A DNA stretch of 50,919 bases from Clostridiaceae bacterium (GTDB lineage: Bacteria; Bacillota; Clostridia; Peptostreptococcales; T1SED10-28), in the NCBI GenBank assembly GCA_003553525.1, contig PWEO01000196.1, forward strand, positions 1-50,919, given 5' to 3'. Made by a program: the position numbers and the translations under genes. The notes under the pieces were generated by a model that was given only the letters and a program-made list of their open reading frames with translations, was not told the DNA's origin and searched no databases. Positions 34,468 through 42,624 of this stretch are shown in pieces (positions within the stretch are counted from its first letter, which is position 1; each line of letters starts with the position of its first letter).

Positions 34468-36630
34468 GTGAAGTCTTATAAACTGAATAACGAAGTCGAA
34501 GCATTTGAATTTGGAAGCCCCTTGGATACCGGGGCCCTGTTGGAAAAGGGCGTCCCGGAGAAGATCCACTGTAATGAAGAAATTTCTTTGGGAAAGACTA
34601 CGAAGTTGCAATTTCCATTACTCCCAAGGGACCGAATCTATGGACTGGGAGAGCATCTTGGAAGCATCAACCGCAGAGGCAGAAGGTTTCGATCCTATTG
34701 TCGGGATGAGGCCAATCATACCGAGGATAAAAACGAACTATACGGGGCCCATAATTTTTTTGTTCATGTAAAGGAACAGGGGCTGACGGGATACTTTATA
34801 GATTTTCCCGGGGAAGTGGTTTATGACGTGGGATTTCAGGATGATCAGAAATTTACTGTTGAGATCCACGGTAAGGATTTTCGTCTTATTAAAATTCCGG
34901 GAAACCGTATGGAAGAGGTTGTATCCCGGTTCCTTCAAGTGGCGGGAAAAGCCTATATTCCTCCGAAGTGGGCCTTCGGTTATTTTCAAAGCCGGTGGGG
35001 ATATAAGGACTTAGAAGAAATTAAAGGGGTATATGAGAGATTTCAACAAGAACAAATCCCCTTAGAGGGAATTTATCTGGATTTGGATTATATGGAGGAT
35101 TTTAAAAACTTCACGGTTTCCAAAGAGCGGTTCCCGGAATTTGGAAAATTCGTAAGGAAACTGAAAAATAACGGTGTCTACCTAGTACCGATCATTGATG
35201 CCGGGATAAAAATTGAACCGGATTATGATATCTATGAAGAGGGTATTAAAGGAAAACACTTTTGTCTCAATGAAGAGGGAGCCCCTTATGTGGCAGCGGT
35301 ATGGCCGGGGAAGGTTCATTTTCCCGACTTCCTGCAAAGGGAAACCAGACAGTGGTTCGGAGAGAAGTATAAATTTCTTACAGACCTTGGCATTGAAGGG
35401 GTTTGGAATGATATGAACGAGCCGGCGATCTTTTATGACGAAAAGAATCTTGAAGAGGCTATAGACTTAGCCTCGGCTTGCCGGGGGAAAAATCTGAATG
35501 TTCATAAATTTTTTGAACTGAAGGATACCTTTGCCAACCTCTTAAACGATGAAGATTATCATCAACGATTTTACCATAGGGTCCAAGGAAAAAAGCAGCG
35601 CCACAAAGATGTACATAATCTATATGGAGATTATATGACCCGTGCCGCTAATTACGGATTATCGAAACATTTGGACAAACGGTTTTTACTGATCTCCAGG
35701 GCTTCAAGCATCGGGATGCATCGATACGGGGGGATCTGGACGGGAGATAATGCCTCCTGGTGGACCCATTTGGAAGAAAATATTCGGATGATGCCCTCCA
35801 TTAATATGTGCGGATTTTACTACATCGGAGCCGATACCGGGGGCTTCGGCGGTCAGTGTTCCGGGGAACTTCTTACCCGGTGGCTGCAGTTCAGTGCGTT
35901 TACCCCCCTGCTTCGAAATCATTCCGCACTGGATACAAGGCCTCAGGAGCCCTACGCTTTTTCCGAAGCGGTATTGGAAAACTCCCGAAGCATTATTAAA
36001 GGGCGCTATCGATTGATTCCTTATTTATATTCCACGTATATGAAGGCCGTGGAGAATTATCAATTATTCTTTAAACCCTTGGCCTTTGAATACGGCGGCG
36101 GATACGAAGAGATTGAAGACCAGCTGCTGATCGGAGAGGAAATTATGCTGGCTCCGATCCATAAAAAACATCAATCCCAAAGATTGGTGGATCTTCCGGA
36201 AAGAATGGCGCTGATTACGGTATCCGAGAAGGCTACGAAAATAACCCTGGCTCCTGCAGGCCCTCAGCGATTATCCTATGATTTGGACCATTTACGGTTT
36301 TTTCTACGGGAAAACAAAATGATTCCTCTGGGAAAATCCGCAGCGAATGTGTCGAAGTTATCGGTACAAGAACTGGAGGTACTGGCCTATGTAACCGATA
36401 AGGCGGAACATACCTTTTATGATGATGACGGCATCAGTCTGGAAAACAGGGAGAAGAATTTGATGAAAATCATCGTTGAATTCCAACAAGATAGTTACCA
36501 TATAGAGGTTGAAAAGCCTCATAAAGAACTGGAAGTCATCAGATTTACCATTATAGATAACAGCGGCAGGATTCATAGAAAAAGTCATGAAATTAAACGG
36601 AAAAAAAGCAGAAATGAACCCATGGAATGA
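34468..36630 (+). CDS. Glycoside hydrolase family 31 alpha-glucosidase
   Basis: This 720-residue cytoplasmic enzyme (no signal peptide) releases glucose from alpha-glucosides. The nucleophile is D315 in GVWNDMNEP and the acid/base is D427 in GIWTGDNASWW. FGYFQSRWGYKD near residues 169-181 is also typical of GH31. GTG at 34468 is the start, 7 bases after AAAGGAGG. With MalQ and GlgP directly downstream it would degrade imported maltodextrins; isomaltose-type substrates are possible too. malQ starts 16 bases after its stop. Confidence 0.92.
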   Translation: MKSYKLNNEVEAFEFGSPLDTGALLEKGVPEKIHCNEEISLGKTTKLQFPLLPRDRIYGLGEHLGSINRRGRRFRSYCRDEANHTEDKNELYGAHNFFVHVKEQGLTGYFIDFPGEVVYDVGFQDDQKFTVEIHGKDFRLIKIPGNRMEEVVSRFLQVAGKAYIPPKWAFGYFQSRWGYKDLEEIKGVYERFQQEQIPLEGIYLDLDYMEDFKNFTVSKERFPEFGKFVRKLKNNGVYLVPIIDAGIKIEPDYDIYEEGIKGKHFCLNEEGAPYVAAVWPGKVHFPDFLQRETRQWFGEKYKFLTDLGIEGVWNDMNEPAIFYDEKNLEEAIDLASACRGKNLNVHKFFELKDTFANLLNDEDYHQRFYHRVQGKKQRHKDVHNLYGDYMTRAANYGLSKHLDKRFLLISRASSIGMHRYGGIWTGDNASWWTHLEENIRMMPSINMCGFYYIGADTGGFGGQCSGELLTRWLQFSAFTPLLRNHSALDTRPQEPYAFSEAVLENSRSIIKGRYRLIPYLYSTYMKAVENYQLFFKPLAFEYGGGYEEIEDQLLIGEEIMLAPIHKKHQSQRLVDLPERMALITVSEKATKITLAPAGPQRLSYDLDHLRFFLRENKMIPLGKSAANVSKLSVQELEVLAYVTDKAEHTFYDDDGISLENREKNLMKIIVEFQQDSYHIEVEKPHKELEVIRFTIIDNSGRIHRKSHEIKRKKSRNEPME

Positions 36631-36646
36631 CAAGGAGGACCCTTAT

Positions 36647-38128
36647 ATGTTTAAACGTTCAAATGGAATTTTGCTGCACATATCTTCCTTACCGGGAGAG
36701 TATGGCATTGGAGATTTCGGGAAAGAAGCCTATAAATTCGTAGAATTTCTAGATAAATCCGGAGTAAAGTATTGGCAAATTCTCCCCCTGGGAATCACCG
36801 GTTACGGAGACTCTCCCTACCAAAGCTTTTCTGCCTTTGCGGGCAATCCCTATTTTATTGATTTCGAAGAACTGATCAATGAAGGGTTTTTAACCGGGGA
36901 GGAAGTCGCAGGGATTAATCTTAATAAAAACTCTGAAAAGGTGGATTACCTTCATTTGTATGAAGGGAAAATGGAATTGCTGAGAAAAGCCTATGAAAGA
37001 GGAAAAGGGGTTCTGAGAAGCCGTCTGGAAGAATACTATCAGGAAAACTTCAGCTGGTTACAGGAGTTTTCATTGTATATGGCGATTAAAAAATCCCACG
37101 GAGAAAAATCCTGGCTGGAGTGGGAGAAGGACTACCGAAATTGGCGTTCCCAAACTGTGAGAAGATTTGTGGCAAATCATCAGGAAGAAATTTTCTTTTG
37201 GATTTTCACCCAGTATTATTTTGACCGACATTGGCATCGATTGAAAAAGTATGCTAATGATAAAGGCATAGAAATCATAGGAGACTTACCGATTTATGTT
37301 TCCGAAGACAGTGCCGACGTATGGAAAAATCCGGGACTTTTTCAACTGGATGAAAATCTAAAACCCATCACCGTTGCCGGATGTCCTCCCGATGCTTTTT
37401 CCAGTACCGGTCAGTTGTGGGGAAACCCCATTTACGACTGGGAAGCGATGAAAGATAGCGGATATAAGTGGTGGATCAAGAGGATTGCCCATAGCTTTAC
37501 ACTGTATGATGTACTTAGAATTGATCATTTCAGAGGATTTGAAGCTTACTGGGAAGTGCCCTTCGGGGAAGATACCGCAATCTTCGGGGAATGGACCAAG
37601 GGTCCGGGAATGGAGCTTTTCCGGGCGATCAAAGAGGAACTGGGCGAACTGAAAATTATTGCCGAGGATTTAGGCTACCTCACACCTGAAGTAGAAAAGT
37701 TAATCAAGGACTCCGGTTTTCCGGGAATGAAAGTATTGCAGTTTGCCTTTGATCCCCGGGAAGAAAGCGATTACTTGCCTCATAACTACACCCAAAACTC
37801 CGTGGTATATACGGGGACCCATGATAATCATACCGCCGTGGGGTGGATGGAAAACATTCCTGAAGAACAGCTGGACTTTGCAAAAAAATATTTAAAGCTC
37901 GACGACAGGGAAGGATACCCCTGGGGACTGATCCGGGGAGCCTGGAGTTCCGTATCCAATATTGCGGTGGCGCCGATGCAGGACTTTCTGGGCCTGGGGG
38001 ATGAAGCCCGAATGAATATCCCCTCTACCCTTGGAGGAAACTGGGATTGGCGGATGGAGCACCATCAATTATCCGAAGACTTGGCAAGAAGAATATACGA
38101 CTTAAATAAGACCTATGGGAGGTTATAA
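36647..38128 (+). CDS. malQ: 4-alpha-glucanotransferase (amylomaltase)
   Basis: This 493-residue GH77 enzyme transfers alpha-1,4-glucan segments between maltodextrins and releases glucose. It has SSLPGEYGIGDFG at the start, WQILPLGITGYGDSPYQ near residues 45-61, DLPIYVSEDSADVW, RIDHFRGFEAYWEVP with the nucleophile Asp, and IIAEDLGYLTPEV with the acid/base Glu. Length is the usual one. ATG 36647 follows AAGGAGGACC; a longer frame overlaps GH31 without a site. glgP starts one base after the stop. Confidence 0.95.
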   Translation: MFKRSNGILLHISSLPGEYGIGDFGKEAYKFVEFLDKSGVKYWQILPLGITGYGDSPYQSFSAFAGNPYFIDFEELINEGFLTGEEVAGINLNKNSEKVDYLHLYEGKMELLRKAYERGKGVLRSRLEEYYQENFSWLQEFSLYMAIKKSHGEKSWLEWEKDYRNWRSQTVRRFVANHQEEIFFWIFTQYYFDRHWHRLKKYANDKGIEIIGDLPIYVSEDSADVWKNPGLFQLDENLKPITVAGCPPDAFSSTGQLWGNPIYDWEAMKDSGYKWWIKRIAHSFTLYDVLRIDHFRGFEAYWEVPFGEDTAIFGEWTKGPGMELFRAIKEELGELKIIAEDLGYLTPEVEKLIKDSGFPGMKVLQFAFDPREESDYLPHNYTQNSVVYTGTHDNHTAVGWMENIPEEQLDFAKKYLKLDDREGYPWGLIRGAWSSVSNIAVAPMQDFLGLGDEARMNIPSTLGGNWDWRMEHHQLSEDLARRIYDLNKTYGRL

Positions 38129-38129
38129 T

Positions 38130-40487
38130 ATGGACAGACAAACGCTGGTAGAAAAAATGGAATCCCGTTTATTAACGGAGGCTAAGAAAAGAATGGACAA
38201 GGCATCGGAAAAGGAAAAATACCACGCCTTGGCAAAGGTGTTGATGGAGGAAATCACACCCTATTGGATTAACAGCGAGGAACGGTTTACTCATTCGAAA
38301 AAAGCTTACTATCTTTCCTCCGAGTATCTGATGGGGAGGGCTCTTACCAACAACCTGATCAATATGCAATTGAAGGATGAAATAGAGGAGATCTTAAAGC
38401 AGGAAGACATCGATATTAATGTTTTAGAGGAACAGGAAGAAGATGCAGCTCTTGGAAATGGAGGTCTTGGTAGACTGGCCGCCTGCTTTTTGGACTCCGC
38501 CGCAACAAAGGACTACCCCTTAATGGGCTATGGGATACGGTATCAATACGGAATTTTCAAACAGGAGTTTAATAACGGATTTCAAGTGGAAAGGGGAGAT
38601 GACTGGACTCGGGACGGAGATCCCTGGTCGATCAAAAGACGGGAAAAGGCGGTTATCGTAAAATTCCATGATGAGGAAGTAGTGGCAGTTCCCTTTGACA
38701 TGCCCATTGTGGGTTACGGGAAAAAAACCATCAACACCCTAAGACTATGGGAAGCCCACGGGAAAAAAGCTTTTGATTTGGAAACCTTCAATCGCCAGGA
38801 TTATCAGGGAGCCCTGGAAGAGGAGATCAAAGCCAGTGCAATTTCCAAAGTGCTATACCCCGATGATTCCACGGAAGAGGGAAAAATTTTGCGTTTAAAG
38901 CAACAGTATTTCTTTGTTTCCGCTTCGCTACAGGACATGATTCATAAGTACAAGGAAACCCATGAGGATTTCCGAGAGTTTCATCTTTTCCATGCCATTC
39001 AACTCAATGATACCCACCCTGCCGTGGCCGTACCGGAACTGATGAGAATACTTACCGCAGAGGAAGACCTCAGCTGGGAGGATGCTTGGGAGGTTACCAC
39101 CAAAACCCTGGCCTATACCAACCATACTTTAATGGCAGAGGCCTTGGAGCAGTGGCCCGTAGACTTTTATAAAAAGTTGTTGCCGGAGATTTATGAGATT
39201 ATTCATCGAATAAATAATCAGTTGTTGGTAGAACTCAGGGATCGTGGGATTTCCAATGAAAGTGATTTTGAAATTATTCATAACAACAGCATTAAAATGG
39301 CGTGGCTATCAATTTACGGAACCCATTCCACCAACGGCGTGGCAGAACTTCATACCAACTTGCTGAAAAACGTGGAGCTGAAACACTGGTACGATTTATA
39401 CCCTGAACGATTCAACAACAAGACCAACGGCATTACCCAACGGAGATGGTTGTTAAAGAGTAATCCAGAGCTTTCGGAACTGATTACGGAACTTTTAGGG
39501 TCCAAGGACTGGGTCGTGGATCTTGAAAAACTCAGGGGACTGAGCAAGTACGGGGGGGATGAAAAGGTATTAGAAAGATTTGAAAGCATAAAACGGCAGA
39601 AAAAGCGGGAGTTGGCAGATTTTATTCAAATCCATGAGGACATTTCCATTGACCCTGAGTCGATTTATGATATTCAGATCAAACGTCTTCATGAATATAA
39701 GCGGCAGCTGCTTCTGGCTTTTTATATTCTGGATCGCTACTATCGTATTAAAGAAAATCCTTCAGAGGACTTGCATCCAAGAACCTTTATCTTCGGCGCA
39801 AAGGCTGCACCGGGATACTTTAGAGCCAAGGGAATCATTAAATTTATCAACGAAATAAAGAACCTGGTAAATGAAGATCTCGATATGAGAGGAAAAATGA
39901 AAGTGGTATTTGTGGAAAATTACCGGGTTTCCTATGCGGAAAAGCTGTTTCCTGCAGCTGACCTGTCAGAGCAGATTTCCACCGCAGGGAAAGAAGCTTC
40001 AGGCACGGGGAATATGAAATTCATGCTAAACGGGGCACCTACCATCGGGACCTATGACGGAGCGAATGTTGAAATCGTTGAAGAGGCCGGGGCGGAGAAC
40101 AACTTTATCTTTGGTCTTCGGGTAGAGGATATTGAAAAGATCAAGGACAGCTACGATCCCTCCATGCCTTATGAAAATACTCCGGGTCTAAAGAAAGTGG
40201 TGGATACCCTAATTGACGGAACCTTTGACGATGAAAACACCGGAATGTTCCAAGACCTTTATGATGCATTGCTTAACGGCGCCCACTGGCATTATCCGGA
40301 CCACTACTTTATTTTAGAAGACTTTGCGGCTTATCGCAGAACCCAGCAGGAAGTGGAGCCCGCGTATAAAGATCGGAAAAATTGGTTGAAAAAATCCTGG
40401 GCAAATGTTTCGGGAGCGGGAAAATTCAGTTCCGACCGGACAATCGAGCAGTATGCCAAGGAAATTTGGGGACTTGAAAAAGGTTGA
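38130..40487 (+). CDS. glgP: Glycogen/maltodextrin phosphorylase
   Basis: This 785-residue GT35 enzyme phosphorolyses alpha-1,4-glucans to glucose-1-phosphate. It has GNGGLGRLAACFLDS near residues 110-124, IQLNDTHPA, and the PLP site EASGTGNMKFMLNG with lysine K630. ATG 38130 lies one base after malQ and behind GGGAGG. It completes the GH31-malQ-glgP degradation unit; a terminator follows. Confidence 0.95.
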   Translation: MDRQTLVEKMESRLLTEAKKRMDKASEKEKYHALAKVLMEEITPYWINSEERFTHSKKAYYLSSEYLMGRALTNNLINMQLKDEIEEILKQEDIDINVLEEQEEDAALGNGGLGRLAACFLDSAATKDYPLMGYGIRYQYGIFKQEFNNGFQVERGDDWTRDGDPWSIKRREKAVIVKFHDEEVVAVPFDMPIVGYGKKTINTLRLWEAHGKKAFDLETFNRQDYQGALEEEIKASAISKVLYPDDSTEEGKILRLKQQYFFVSASLQDMIHKYKETHEDFREFHLFHAIQLNDTHPAVAVPELMRILTAEEDLSWEDAWEVTTKTLAYTNHTLMAEALEQWPVDFYKKLLPEIYEIIHRINNQLLVELRDRGISNESDFEIIHNNSIKMAWLSIYGTHSTNGVAELHTNLLKNVELKHWYDLYPERFNNKTNGITQRRWLLKSNPELSELITELLGSKDWVVDLEKLRGLSKYGGDEKVLERFESIKRQKKRELADFIQIHEDISIDPESIYDIQIKRLHEYKRQLLLAFYILDRYYRIKENPSEDLHPRTFIFGAKAAPGYFRAKGIIKFINEIKNLVNEDLDMRGKMKVVFVENYRVSYAEKLFPAADLSEQISTAGKEASGTGNMKFMLNGAPTIGTYDGANVEIVEEAGAENNFIFGLRVEDIEKIKDSYDPSMPYENTPGLKKVVDTLIDGTFDDENTGMFQDLYDALLNGAHWHYPDHYFILEDFAAYRRTQQEVEPAYKDRKNWLKKSWANVSGAGKFSSDRTIEQYAKEIWGLEKG

Positions 40488-40525
40488 TGCATCAAAGTGA
40501 GTAATTGAGCAGGAAAATGTAAAGG

Positions 40526-40559
40526 ACAGGGCCGGGACCCTTTCTCGGTCCTGTTTTTT
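40526..40559 (+). terminator. Terminator after glgP
   Basis: A 12-bp stem (ACAGGGCCGGGA / TCTCGGTCCTGT, two G-T pairs) with a 5-base loop is followed by six T. Confidence 0.88.
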
Positions 40560-40598
40560 AAAAACATTGGAATACTTATAAAAATTTTCAAATAATTG

Positions 40599-40627
40599 TT
40601 GTAACTTATCGACGGAGAAGGTATAAT
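40599..40627 (+). promoter_or_regulatory. Promoter of the maltodextrin ABC operon
   Basis: TTGTAA and a perfect TATAAT are separated by 17 bases. Confidence 0.7.
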
Positions 40628-40664
40628 AAATTTATACACATAAACATTTTTTTTTACTCAATCA

Positions 40665-40678
40665 TGCAATCGATTGCA
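40665..40678. promoter_or_regulatory. LacI-family-type operator (site 2)
   Basis: TGCAATCGATTGCA is a perfect 14-base palindrome with central CG, 38 bases past the -10 of the maltodextrin operon. It matches site 1 before GH31. The LacI-type gene at the end of this operon is the natural candidate binder. Confidence 0.7.
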
Positions 40679-40727
40679 CCCGCAATCAGGGCGGCAATCC
40701 GGAAAACAAATTAAGGGAGGATGTACA

Positions 40728-42053
40728 ATGAAAAAAGGATTAGGCTTATTGTTAATCTTAGTTTTAGGTTTTGCTTTAATGGCTTGCGGAGGAGACGACA
40801 ACGGAGATAACGGCGAGACGGATCTTGATGAAGCGGAAGGTCTTACCGCGGAGATTTCCGTACAGGTTGAAGAAGACTGGCTGCCGCTTTATGAAGCGGC
40901 AAGAGACAGAGTTTTAGAAGACAATCCCGATGCTACCATTAATTTTATTGAAACACCGTCATTTGACCATCTAGATGTACTGGATTCAACGGATCCCACC
41001 AATGAAGACGTAGCGGATCTTTACGCGATCCCTGCAGACCGAATCTTCGGCCTGTATCAAAATGACGCCTTAGCAGCACTAAATGCTTTAGAATTAGCAG
41101 ATCGGGTTGGAGGATTTGATGATTACGAAGCAGGACTTGGCGGAAACTTTATTATTAACGACGAATATATGGCCTTTCCCATGAACATCGAAACACTGAT
41201 CAACTTTGCAAACACAGCCAATGCCGCAGACTTAGGGATTGACCTTGGTTCTGACATTGAATTTACGGATTTAGATCCTGAAGATATGTTAATCCCAGTA
41301 TTTGATGCCTGGTTTGGAGTAGCTTTTACCAACAGTGCAGAAGTTGAATTTTTAGGACATGATGAAGATGGAGAATTATACTCCGACTTAACCCAGGATT
41401 TTGACGAATTGGATCCGGAAAAACAAGCGGTATTCGAAGCTTTGTTTAACTACTGGCAAGCTCATCATGAAGCGGGCACCGACCTTTGGGACGAAGAAGC
41501 GGCATGGGGTTATATGGACGCTGAGTTCACCACAGGCGGGAACACTGCCCTTCGAATTGAAGGACCCTGGTCTACCGGAAACCTTTCAAACCAAGCGGGC
41601 GACGGAGAGGACCTGGATATTTTACCACTAAGTCAGGTAACTATTAACGGAAATCCCATGGCTCACTGGCAAGGAGGTTGGGGACTGGTTCTTAATGCAA
41701 GAATTGAAATGGATGAAGACCAAATGCTACTTGGTCACTTGATGATTGAAGAAATCATGAACACCGACTATGCAGTAGAGTTCTTTGAAGCCAGCGGAAA
41801 AATCATGGAAAATGTAGACGCTTCGGTGTATACCGATTCCGACCAACTTTCCGATACGGATAAAGAAGTTATTGCAGCGGTTATCGAATCCTATAACGAA
41901 GCTCCTGCAAGACCACTGTTTACCGAATGGGGTCAAGTTTGGGATACCTGGAAAAACGGAATGCTTTCCTGGTCATCAGTAAACCCTGCTAACGCAGAAG
42001 AAGCTTACCAGGAAATCAAAGCTTCCTTTGAAGCCATGATGCTAAACTTCTAA
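40728..42053 (+). CDS. malE: Maltose/maltodextrin-binding lipoprotein (ABC importer)
   Basis: This 441-residue extracellular solute-binding protein has a signal peptide ending in LMAC, so C20 is the lipidated residue. Its position before two sugar-type permeases and MalK points to maltodextrin binding. The mature part is strikingly acidic: by my count about 93 Asp+Glu against 12 Lys+Arg in 422 residues. Aromatic residues are frequent (WQGGWG, FNYWQAHH), as expected for sugar stacking. ATG 40728 follows AGGGAGG. A hairpin follows the stop. A binder of another alpha-glucan is possible. Confidence 0.87.
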   Translation: MKKGLGLLLILVLGFALMACGGDDNGDNGETDLDEAEGLTAEISVQVEEDWLPLYEAARDRVLEDNPDATINFIETPSFDHLDVLDSTDPTNEDVADLYAIPADRIFGLYQNDALAALNALELADRVGGFDDYEAGLGGNFIINDEYMAFPMNIETLINFANTANAADLGIDLGSDIEFTDLDPEDMLIPVFDAWFGVAFTNSAEVEFLGHDEDGELYSDLTQDFDELDPEKQAVFEALFNYWQAHHEAGTDLWDEEAAWGYMDAEFTTGGNTALRIEGPWSTGNLSNQAGDGEDLDILPLSQVTINGNPMAHWQGGWGLVLNARIEMDEDQMLLGHLMIEEIMNTDYAVEFFEASGKIMENVDASVYTDSDQLSDTDKEVIAAVIESYNEAPARPLFTEWGQVWDTWKNGMLSWSSVNPANAEEAYQEIKASFEAMMLNF

Positions 42054-42094
42054 AAGCAGTATTGCAACAAAATTGAATATCCATTAAACTAATG

Positions 42095-42137
42095 AAGGTG
42101 CAGGGAAAAGGGCTAAGCCTTTCTCCCTGCACCTTTT
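42095..42137 (+). terminator. Intercistronic hairpin after malE (partial terminator or mRNA stabiliser)
   Basis: A perfect 12-bp outer stem AAGGTGCAGGGA / TCCCTGCACCTT encloses an imperfect inner stem (AAAGGGCT / AGCCTTT), followed by only four T. The right-arm CACCTTTT can alternatively pair with the next gene's AAAAGGTG ribosome site (42139-42146). Confidence 0.7.
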
Positions 42138-42152
42138 GAAAAGGTGAAAATG

Positions 42153-42611
42153 ATGTCTCGAAATTACCGAATAACTCAAAAAAAACTCTATATCCTGTTA
42201 ATCACAATCAGTATTTTGATTCTGGTCCTTTCCTTGGAAGCTTTAATGGAAGTCAAGGATCAGGGTAGATTCTTACAATGGTTTGAAGGAATTCAGGCCG
42301 AGGAAAGCTTTAGTATTTCTGAAGCAGAAGCTTTTGATACCTACGTTTCAGGTCATATCCTTTTGTATATGCTGAACTTAGTCATTCCTCTAGGGTTTGC
42401 CCTTCATACTTTTTTCGCTTATCAAAAGGCAAAGATCAACAGCCTGTTTATTTATCTCTGGTTTATCATGCTGTTGGGAGGTATGGCATTTACCCTCATC
42501 AGCTGGAACCTTGATTCATTGTTTTACTACATCAGATTGATGGCTTACCTGGTATTAATCGGCACCACATTGTCTCTAAGTAAGGAAATCACAGTCAGTA
42601 AAAATTGGTAA
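42153..42611 (+). CDS. Uncharacterised membrane protein in the maltodextrin ABC operon
   Basis: I do not recognise this 152-residue protein. It has four likely transmembrane segments: one near the N terminus (about residues 11-29), then after a roughly 40-residue acidic extracytoplasmic loop three more (about 68-88, 96-117, 124-140). Its C-terminal half resembles no family I know. It sits between the binding lipoprotein and MalF; the MalF gene starts 13 bases after it, so it is co-expressed with the importer. Start 42153 has the best spacing to AAAAGGTG; ATG 42150 is next to it. It may assist the importer (inference). Confidence 0.75.
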   Translation: MSRNYRITQKKLYILLITISILILVLSLEALMEVKDQGRFLQWFEGIQAEESFSISEAEAFDTYVSGHILLYMLNLVIPLGFALHTFFAYQKAKINSLFIYLWFIMLLGGMAFTLISWNLDSLFYYIRLMAYLVLIGTTLSLSKEITVSKNW

Positions 42612-42624
42612 AGGTGGGAGTACC

